The notes beneath the pieces were generated by a model. It did not search any database. It worked only from the letters and a program-made list of their open reading frames with translations, and was not told the origin of the DNA. A stretch of 5,324 bases of DNA, taken from assembly GCA_003167055.1 (NCBI GenBank), contig PMUE01000072.1, forward strand, positions 1-5,324. The letters are read 5' to 3'. The stretch comes from Vulcanimicrobiota bacterium (GTDB lineage Bacteria; Vulcanimicrobiota; Vulcanimicrobiia; Vulcanimicrobiales; Vulcanimicrobiaceae). Positions 1-4,181 of the stretch are shown here, in pieces (within the stretch, counting starts at the first letter, position 1; the number at the start of each line of letters is the position of its first letter). Made by a program: the position numbers and the translations under genes.

Positions 1-236
1 GGTTTGTCGGGCGTCGGACCGCCGCCAGGATTGAAGATCAGCCAGGTGTTCCCGATTTGGACGAACGCCGGGTCCTCGGCTCCGAGCACGCTTCGGCGCG
101 TAACTTTAGCATCGAAGATCTTTTGGTAGAATTGGACCGACCGCTGGACATCGGATACACAGAGAAAATGCGCGGCCGTAAATCCCACCTGCGGCGGCAT
201 CTGATAATTGACGTCTTTGACTTCTACTTCGCTCAT
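1..236 (-). CDS. VOC-family (glyoxalase/bleomycin-resistance fold) protein, N-terminal part
   Basis: The gene starts at ATG 236-234 and runs off the left edge, so only about 78 N-terminal residues are visible. After a short leader the protein reads HFLCVSDVQRSVQFYQKIF (from about residue 23), the typical opening strand and helix of a VOC beta-alpha-beta-beta-beta module. His23 sits where many VOC enzymes place their first metal ligand. A second strand with FVQIGNTWLIF and a Gly/Pro-rich turn follow. VOC members include glyoxalase I, extradiol dioxygenases and antibiotic-binding proteins, so the substrate cannot be named. The start lies 10 nt after the stop of the coiled-coil gene on the same strand, which suggests co-transcription. 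The ribosome site is weak (GAGACGA). Family assignment is solid; function is unknown. Confidence 0.8.
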   Translation of the reverse strand, partial: MSEVEVKDVNYQMPPQVGFTAAHFLCVSDVQRSVQFYQKIFDAKVTRRSVLGAEDPAFVQIGNTWLIFNPGGGPTPDK

Positions 237-246
237 TAGAGTCGTC

Positions 247-570
247 TCAGTGACGGGCGAGCAGCGCGATCAGCGCGAGCATGACCGTCGTCCACGACGT
301 CACGTTGATGCCGATCACCCACATAAACTTCTGATCGACCTGGGCGAATCTGGAATTCATGTCGGAGCGAAGGCTGCCGATTTCAGATCGCAGGCTCTGG
401 TCAAGCGAATCGATGCGACCGCCGAGCTCGGACCGCACGTTGCCTATTTCGGACCGAAGGTTTCGATCGAGCGAGTCAAGCCGGCCGTCAATGCCGTTTA
501 GGCGATCGGCGATCTGGACGTTGATGCCCTCCATACGGGCTATCCGGCCTTCGAGAGGTTCGGCGCTCAC
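247..570 (-). CDS. Small tail-anchored coiled-coil protein, 107 aa
   Basis: I chose GTG 570-568 because an AAAGGAG ribosome site (582-576) lies 5 nt upstream. The open frame continues further upstream, but that part is low-complexity and opposes the divergent gene. Residues 24-82 are a continuous coiled coil. From Leu31 to Phe82 the hydrophobic residues are spaced 3-4-4, i.e. hendecads, and a 22-residue unit (31-52, 53-74) repeats in protein and DNA with a 66-nt offset. One hydrophobic segment (about 83-104, from MWVIGINVTSW) follows, with a three-residue tail, ARH. The expected product is a tail-anchored membrane protein with a cytoplasmic oligomerising rod. Similar small proteins are common in bacteria and mostly uncharacterised. 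It is probably co-transcribed with the VOC gene. No function is assigned. Confidence 0.72.
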   Translation of the reverse strand: MSAEPLEGRIARMEGINVQIADRLNGIDGRLDSLDRNLRSEIGNVRSELGGRIDSLDQSLRSEIGSLRSDMNSRFAQVDQKFMWVIGINVTSWTTVMLALIALLARH

Positions 571-589
571 GCAGACTCCTTTGGGGACG

Positions 590-598
590 AGTATAGCA
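590..598 (-). promoter_or_regulatory. Extended -10 promoter of the coiled-coil/VOC pair
   Basis: Read on the minus strand this is TGCTATACT, a TGn extended -10 with TATACT matching five of six consensus bases. No convincing -35 lies 16-18 nt upstream, as extended -10 promoters allow. The predicted start near 583 gives a very short leader beginning at the AAAGGAG site. The position is inferred from sequence only. Confidence 0.5.
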
Positions 599-646
599 TC
601 ATTCCCTCGTAGAAGGCGGAGCGGCAAGACGCGGGAGGGGAAAGGA

Positions 647-943
647 TTGAACGCTCGACATGTCCCCACGTCGCCATGGATCGCGGTTGAGATAGGGCTT
701 GTGCTACTCCTATGCGGTCTACTTCTCTGGGCTTTCGCCTCGCAGATCGGAAAGGCGCTCGCTAGTGATAATCCAAGTGAGAGCGAGGGAAGTTTTATGT
801 GGTTACGCGGGATCCCGGGCACACAGTCGCCGGAGGTTTCGGCGTTCCAAGTCGCTGCGACCGGTATCTTTTTCATGCTCGCCGGCTGCGTGCCACTTGC
901 CGTTAACGCGCGCTGGCTTTTCCATACGCTAATAGGTAGATAG
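647..943 (+). CDS. Small two-helix membrane protein, 98 aa
   Basis: I do not recognise the family. I placed the start at TTG 647-649 because GGGAGGGG (633-640) is a strong ribosome site 6-8 nt away. The frame is open back to 359, but that stretch is the antisense of the coiled-coil gene and is rich in Arg/Ser/Pro, as shadow frames are. Two hydrophobic segments are visible: residues about 11-33 (IGLVLLLCGLLLWAF) and about 66-86 (VAATGIFFMLAGC). Between them is a polar loop of about 30 residues rich in Ser, Glu, Gly and Pro. The likely topology is a helical hairpin in the inner membrane. It is divergent from the coiled-coil gene across 76 bp, and both products are small membrane proteins. The start codon is the main uncertainty. 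Confidence 0.6.
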   Translation: MNARHVPTSPWIAVEIGLVLLLCGLLLWAFASQIGKALASDNPSESEGSFMWLRGIPGTQSPEVSAFQVAATGIFFMLAGCVPLAVNARWLFHTLIGR

Positions 944-964
944 CGGTGCCGATAGCAGGCGGCG

Positions 965-998
965 GTCCCTCGACTACGCTTCGCTACGCTCGGGATGA
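965..998. repeat. GTCATCCCGAGC-type dispersed intergenic repeat
   Basis: On the minus strand this 34-bp unit opens GTCATCCCGAGCGTAGCG and ends TCGAGGGAC. GTCATCCCGAGCG followed by AGCGA and GAGGGA(C/T) is a recurrent dispersed short repeat in many bacterial genomes, recognised here from general knowledge. The ends TCCC and GGGA can pair, and an internal CTACGCTNCG unit occurs twice in tandem (974-983, 984-993). It lies between two convergent genes and extends 15 nt into the metX coding end. Confidence 0.65.
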
Positions 999-1928
999 CA
1001 ACGGTACGGCGACGATTGGGGCGAGGAGGTCGCGCAAGCGGTCGGGCTCCGCGAGGAATGCGTCGTGGCCGTGATTGCTTTCGAGTTCGAGATAGCGCGC
1101 GTGCAGACGCTTTGCGGCGGCGCGTATTTCTTGTGGACGGAAGAGCCAGTCCGATGAGATGCCGACGAACGTGAGGTCGACGCCGGGCGGCGCGACGCGA
1201 TCGCGCACGTCGAAGCTGTCCATCGCGTGGGTGAGCAGCGTGTAGGTCGCGCCGTCCATGCGTTCGACGAATTTCTCACCTTGATGATCGAGGTAGCCCT
1301 CGACGTCGAATTGCGCGCGACCCTTGCGATCGGCCTTGCGGTCGTGACGCTCGCGAAAGAGATCGTCGCTCTTGTAGGTGAGCATCGCGATCTTACGCGC
1401 GAGTGCAACGCCGCGCACCGGATCGAGGGCGATGGCTTCGCGCTGCACCGCATTGAGGGCGATGCCCATCGCGGTATGATGATCGCTTGCGCCGATGACG
1501 ATCGCGTGACCGACGCGCTCGGGCGCATCCAAGGCCCACTGCAGCGCCTGCATCCCTCCGAGCGATCCGCCGGCCACAACCGCAAGCCGCGGAATCCCGA
1601 GTTTATCGAAAACGCGAAGTTGTGCTCGCACGATGTCGCGCACGGTCACACGTTCTTGTGGTCGCGTTGATCCATAGCAGCCGCCGAGGACGTTGATGCC
1701 GATGACGCACCAGTAGCGACGATCGAACAATGCACCGTCGCCCACGACCTGCGGCCACCACTCGGCGACGCGGCTCGAGCCGGTGAGCGCGTGCGCGGCA
1801 AAGACGATGTTCTCGCCGCTCGGCAAGGGATCGGCGCCGTCGATCGTGACGCGCTGCTGGACCGCGGGGAGTGTTTCCCCGCAGTCCAGTTCCAGCGCAC
1901 CGACGTCGATGGTTTCTTCGCGGAGCAC
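984..1928 (-). CDS. metX: Homoserine O-acyltransferase (probably acetyltransferase)
   Basis: MetX transfers an acyl group, usually acetyl, from CoA to the hydroxyl of homoserine, the first committed step of methionine synthesis; it is cytoplasmic. The 314 residues show the alpha/beta-hydrolase plan: HALTGSS (46-52, oxyanion region), NVLGGCYGS (79-87), the nucleophile elbow GGSLGG with Ser122, and YLDHQGEKFVERMDG (212-226). The triad is completed by Asp260 in SSDWLF and His288 in GHDAFL. The start is GTG, 2 nt after the metY stop, with no clear ribosome site, so translation is probably coupled to metY. Relative to the family pattern two loops are missing: after GCYGSTRP and after ALDP near residue 170. 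The last four residues (SSRA) and the TAG stop come from a dispersed repeat. Acetyl versus succinyl donor cannot be settled by eye. Confidence 0.93.
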   Translation of the reverse strand: MLREETIDVGALELDCGETLPAVQQRVTIDGADPLPSGENIVFAAHALTGSSRVAEWWPQVVGDGALFDRRYWCVIGINVLGGCYGSTRPQERVTVRDIVRAQLRVFDKLGIPRLAVVAGGSLGGMQALQWALDAPERVGHAIVIGASDHHTAMGIALNAVQREAIALDPVRGVALARKIAMLTYKSDDLFRERHDRKADRKGRAQFDVEGYLDHQGEKFVERMDGATYTLLTHAMDSFDVRDRVAPPGVDLTFVGISSDWLFRPQEIRAAAKRLHARYLELESNHGHDAFLAEPDRLRDLLAPIVAVPLSSRA

Positions 1929-1930
1929 CG

Positions 1931-3199
1931 CTACGCGAGGGCCTGTTCGAGGTCGGCGATGATGTCGCGTTTGTCTTCGATCCCGACCGACAAGCGAATC
2001 GTCGACTCGTCGACGCCGCTTTGCAGTCGCTCTTCGGGCGTGAGTTGCTGATGCGTGGTGCTCGCCGGATGAATGACCAGCGACTTGGCATCACCGACGT
2101 TGGCCAGCAACGAGAAGAGCTTGAGGCGATCGATGACTTGTTTTGCGCGCGTGGCATCGCCCTTGACGCGGAAGGTGAGAATGGCGCCGCCGCCGTTGGG
2201 CAGATACTTTTCCGAGCGCGGGTAGGCCACCGAGACGACGTTGGGATGCTGCTCGAGGTACTCGACCACCGCGCGCGCATTGCTGCTGTGGCGTTCGATC
2301 CGCAGCCCGAGCGTTTCGAGCCCTTGCAGCAGCAGCCAGGCGTTGAACGGCGAGAGCGCCGCACCCACATCGCGCAGCAACTGGACGCGCGCCTTTAAGA
2401 TGTAGGCGATGTTGCCGAAGACCGGCGCGTACTGGAGGCCGTGATACGACGGATCGGGATCGACGAAGTCGGCAGTGAAGCGCGGATTGTTGCCCCAGTC
2501 GAACTTGCCGCCGTCGACGATCACGCCGCCGATCGCGGTGCCGTGGCCGCCGATAAACTTGGTGGCCGAGTGCACGACGATGTCGGCGCCGAAGTCGATC
2601 GGCCGTAGCAGATACGGGGTCGGCAGCGTGTTGTCGACGATGAGCGGCAAGCCGTGCTCGTGCGCGATCGTCGCGTACTTCTCGACGTCGAGCACGTCGA
2701 TCTTCGGATTGCCGATGGTCTCGGCGAAGATCGCCTTGGTGTTGGGACGAATCGCCGCCGCGACTGCCGCAGGGTGGTTGAAATCGACCAGCGTGACGTC
2801 GACGCCAAAGCGTTTGAGCGTGTGGGCAAAGGCGTTGTAGGTGCCGCCGTACAGCGAGTTGGAGCTGACGATGTGATCGCCGGTGCGCGCGACATTGAGA
2901 ATCGCGTACACGACGGCGGCTTGACCGCTCGCGACTGCAAGGGCCGCAGCGCCGCCTTCGAGGGCGGCCACGCGCTGCTCGAGCACGTCGGTGGTGGGAT
3001 TGTTGATGCGGGTGTAGATGTTGCCGAACTCTTCGAGCGCGAAGAGTTTGCCGGCGTGTTCGGTCGAGTCGAAGAGATACGAGGTTGTTTGGTAGATGGG
3101 AACCGCGCGCGCTTTCGTCGCCGGATCGCCGTTGTGACCGCCATGAATGGCGACCGTGTCAAAGTGTGGAGTTCGGGGTTGTTCGAGGGTTGTACTCAT
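1931..3199 (-). CDS. metY: O-acetylhomoserine sulfhydrylase (aminocarboxypropyltransferase)
   Basis: This PLP enzyme of the Cys/Met metabolism family (fold type I) replaces the acetyl group of O-acetylhomoserine with sulfide, giving homocysteine directly. The 422-residue length is normal for MetY. Visible landmarks are YTRINNPTTDVLE (62-74, cofactor-phosphate contacts from the neighbouring subunit), SGQAA (91-95), Tyr117 in SLYGGT (stacks on PLP), Asp189 in VDNT (pyridine nitrogen), HSATKFIGGHG with Lys214 as Schiff-base lysine, and Arg402 in IRLSVGIED (substrate carboxylate). MetY rather than MetB/MetC is supported by the long segment GKFDWGNNPRF (231-241) and by pairing with metX. The ATG at 3199-3197 is the natural N-terminus. 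Its ribosome site is poor (GGGAAAGAG ends 13 nt away). The gene is first in a metY-metX operon behind a candidate attenuator. Confidence 0.95.
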   Translation of the reverse strand: MSTTLEQPRTPHFDTVAIHGGHNGDPATKARAVPIYQTTSYLFDSTEHAGKLFALEEFGNIYTRINNPTTDVLEQRVAALEGGAAALAVASGQAAVVYAILNVARTGDHIVSSNSLYGGTYNAFAHTLKRFGVDVTLVDFNHPAAVAAAIRPNTKAIFAETIGNPKIDVLDVEKYATIAHEHGLPLIVDNTLPTPYLLRPIDFGADIVVHSATKFIGGHGTAIGGVIVDGGKFDWGNNPRFTADFVDPDPSYHGLQYAPVFGNIAYILKARVQLLRDVGAALSPFNAWLLLQGLETLGLRIERHSSNARAVVEYLEQHPNVVSVAYPRSEKYLPNGGGAILTFRVKGDATRAKQVIDRLKLFSLLANVGDAKSLVIHPASTTHQQLTPEERLQSGVDESTIRLSVGIEDKRDIIADLEQALA

Positions 3200-3219
3200 G
3201 TTCGTGGATCGTCTCTTTC

Positions 3220-3256
3220 CCGGTCATAACAACACAGTTTCTACCTGTGAGACCGG
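3220..3256 (-). other. Two-part hairpin in the metY 5' untranslated region
   Basis: On the minus-strand RNA, CCGGUC (3256-3251) pairs with GACCGG (3225-3220). Nested inside, CACAG (3249-3245) pairs with CUGUG (3237-3233) around a 7-nt loop. The two stems are joined by an asymmetric internal loop of 1 and 7 nt. It ends just before the weak metY ribosome-binding region, so it could affect translation or mRNA stability. It matches no riboswitch I know. Low confidence in function. Confidence 0.35.
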
Positions 3257-3268
3257 AGCTTTGAGGAG

Positions 3269-3274
3269 AGTATC
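3269..3274 (-). promoter_or_regulatory. Possible internal -10 box upstream of metY
   Basis: GATACT on the minus strand matches four of six -10 positions and lies between the terminator and metY. The expected -35 position (near 3292-3297) reads GTTCTT, which is poor. If real, it would give basal metYX transcription independent of the upstream terminator. Weak candidate only. Confidence 0.2.
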
Positions 3275-3287
3275 ATCCCAAGGGATG

Positions 3288-3329
3288 AAAAAAGAACGAC
3301 GCCCCCGTCGTACCGGCGGAGGCGTCGTT
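3288..3329 (-). terminator. Intrinsic terminator between the leader ORF and metY (candidate attenuator)
   Basis: On the minus strand AACGACGCCTCCG (3329-3317) pairs with CGGGGGCGTCGTT (3307-3295): 13 contiguous base pairs with one G-U and a 9-nt loop. It is followed by C and six T (3293-3288). The T tract lies only on the minus-strand side, so it stops transcription heading toward metY. It begins 24 nt past the leader ORF stop and ends 88 nt before the metY start. That places it to attenuate metYX, or to end a short separate transcript. Confidence 0.88.
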
Positions 3330-3384
3330 TGAGTGCTTTTCTGTTCCGTGCGGCTACACGGTGCTCCCAATGACGATCCCCGCC
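3315..3384 (-). promoter_or_regulatory. Candidate antiterminator pairing, leader ORF with terminator left arm
   Basis: GGCGGGGAUCGUCAUU (RNA from 3384 to 3369, inside codons 18-23 of the leader ORF) can pair with AAACGACGCCUCCGCC (3330-3315). The pairing is seven bp (one G-U), a 2x1 internal loop, four bp, one mismatch, then two bp. The second strand contains the terminator's left arm, so the two hairpins exclude each other. The upstream segment also resembles the terminator's right arm, as expected of segments 2 and 4 in an attenuator. Pairing was worked out by eye, without energy calculation. Confidence 0.55.
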
Positions 3385-3437
3385 TTATTCATCTGAATAA
3401 TGCACATGGGACAACTCATCATGGAGGTCGCGAACAT
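3354..3437 (-). CDS. Met/Cys-rich leader peptide, 27 aa (candidate methionine attenuator)
   Basis: This short ORF begins MFATSMMSCPMC and ends at TAG 3356-3354. Five of 27 codons are AUG (1, 6, 7, 11, 16) and two are Cys (9, 12). The start AUG sits at the predicted transcription start of the promoter at 3445-3473, so the message would be leaderless; no Shine-Dalgarno sequence precedes any of its AUGs. A strong terminator follows, and metY and metX lie beyond. The inferred role is a regulatory leader: ribosomes short of charged tRNA-Met stall at codons 6-11, leaving codons 18-23 free to form an antiterminator. Complete translation would favour the terminator. Alternatives are a small functional CxxC protein or a short non-coding RNA that merely happens to contain an ORF. 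Confidence 0.6.
   Translation of the reverse strand: MFATSMMSCPMCIIQMNKAGIVIGSTV
3385..3400. repeat. Perfect AT-rich inverted repeat TTATTCA-TC-TGAATAA
   Basis: Seven-base arms flank a 2-bp centre in otherwise GC-rich DNA. It lies inside the leader ORF (codons 13-18), directly before the antiterminator segment. In RNA it can form a 6-bp stem with a 4-nt loop that contains most of the fifth AUG. It could be a pause hairpin of the attenuator or an operator for a dimeric regulator acting about 45 bp inside the transcript. Confidence 0.5.
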
Positions 3438-3444
3438 TTCGGGT

Positions 3445-3473
3445 AGATTACCACGCTCTGCGCAGGGCGTCAA
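3445..3473 (-). promoter_or_regulatory. Near-consensus promoter of the metYX leader
   Basis: On the minus strand TTGACG (3473-3468) is followed after exactly 17 bp by TAATCT (3450-3445), preceded by TGG, i.e. an extended -10. It matches five of six bases at -35 and four of six at -10. The predicted start (3437-3438) falls on the A of the leader ORF's ATG. The -35 lies only 27 bp from the divergent cytochrome start codon, so the two control regions overlap. Confidence 0.78.
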
Positions 3474-3500
3474 GCCCGGTTCGAGGCATAGGAACGACTG

Positions 3501-4163
3501 ATGAGGCGCTTCGCGATTACGGTTGTTGCAGTCGTGCTGTGCGCGGCTGGAGCCTACGCGTCGAGCGTCTACGGCGGAGGAGACCATGCGGGAACCATGG
3601 TCACGGCCAATCAAGGCTGGACCGCGCAAATTGCGAGTGAGATGTGGCATAAGCCACAGGGCGCGGTCCTCATGCCGGCCGCCTTCTTCGCAGCGCTGCG
3701 CGACAAGAATGGCGAGAAGATGGATTCCGCCGCCAAGCTCGATCAGTACGGTTTCGTTCCGGATCAGAAATCGCCGGAGAATCCCAATGGCTGGCCGGTG
3801 GGGTTTGTCCTTGACGATGGCAGTCGAAACGCCGGCATCCCGCAGTTTGGGTTCACGTGCACGGCGTGCCACACGACGCAACTCGCATACCGTGGAAAGC
3901 ACGTGTTGATCGAGGGTGCGGGCGGAAAAATTATCGTATCGCCGTTTGTCGCAGCGATCAACGGTGAACTGATCGCAACCTACCGCGACCCGGCGCGCCG
4001 GGCCGCGTTCGCAAAAGAAGCGGTCAGCTACGGATATCCGGCGGCACGCATCGATCACGACATGACGGCGTTCGTGACAACGTTGGAGAAAAACGTTGCC
4101 GTCGGGAGCAGCGTAAACGGGATTGCAACGCCCGGTGGGCCCGGCCGCGTCGACGCGTTATAG
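3501..4163 (+). CDS. RoxA-like di-haem cytochrome c, N-terminal half, ended by premature in-frame TAG
   Basis: The start is ATG 3501 with AGGA (3490-3493) 7 nt upstream. Residues 1-20 form a Sec signal peptide (MRR, a hydrophobic core, cleavage after AYA), so the mature protein is periplasmic or extracytoplasmic. NQGWTAQIASEMWHKPQG (37-54), then NPNGWPVGF (95-103) and FTCTACHTTQ (118-127) are typical of the large di-haem cytochromes related to rubber oxygenase RoxA and to cytochrome c peroxidase/MauG. CTACH at 120-124 binds the first haem. The frame stops at TAG 4161-4163, right after the conserved GPGRVDAL. The same frame continues uninterrupted to 5246, so this is the front half of a gene of about 581 codons. 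Alone it lacks the second haem and would probably not be a working enzyme. Confidence 0.85.
   Translation: MRRFAITVVAVVLCAAGAYASSVYGGGDHAGTMVTANQGWTAQIASEMWHKPQGAVLMPAAFFAALRDKNGEKMDSAAKLDQYGFVPDQKSPENPNGWPVGFVLDDGSRNAGIPQFGFTCTACHTTQLAYRGKHVLIEGAGGKIIVSPFVAAINGELIATYRDPARRAAFAKEAVSYGYPAARIDHDMTAFVTTLEKNVAVGSSVNGIATPGGPGRVDAL
4161..4163 (+). other. In-frame amber codon splitting the cytochrome gene
   Basis: Codon 221 of the 3501 frame is TAG. The following codons read GIVYNV and then MVKALD without a frame change, and the family pattern (GRVDAL, then G, then N) runs straight across the break. One base change from a sense codon would restore the gene; CAG (Gln) is one option. Nonsense mutation, sequence error or readthrough cannot be told apart here. 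Confidence 0.85.
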
Positions 4164-4181
4164 GGAATCGTCTACAACGTT

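Noticed and set aside
359..646. N-terminal part of the plus-strand frame ending at 943
   Set aside because: It is antisense to the coiled-coil gene and Arg/Ser-rich; a strong ribosome site supports the TTG at 647 as the true start.
571..876. Upstream extension of the coiled-coil frame to ATG 876
   Set aside because: It would overlap the divergent membrane-protein gene and has an unstructured composition; GTG 570 has a much better ribosome site.
1227..1670. Plus-strand frame of 147 codons
   Set aside because: Antisense shadow of metX, with no recognisable domain.
2654..3229. Plus-strand frame of 191 codons
   Set aside because: Antisense shadow of metY; Arg/Gly/Val-rich with no ribosome site or motif.
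3200..3437. SAM riboswitch upstream of metY
   Set aside because: No SAM-I or SAM-II core motifs as I know them; the terminator is better explained by the leader ORF and the competing pairing. A covariance search would settle it.
3400..3501. Plus-strand 33-codon ORF whose TGA overlaps the cytochrome ATG
   Set aside because: It looked like a translationally coupled leader, but has no ribosome site and an unremarkable composition, and it opposes the better-supported minus-strand leader.
3438..4058. Minus-strand frame continuing upstream of the leader ORF to 4058
   Set aside because: It is antisense to the cytochrome; the promoter at 3445-3473 starts transcription after this part, so only the 3354-3437 end is expected in RNA.
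4161..4163. Genome-wide recoding of TAG as a sense codon
   Set aside because: metX, metY and the 98-aa gene appear to end naturally in TAG, so a single-site lesion or error is simpler.
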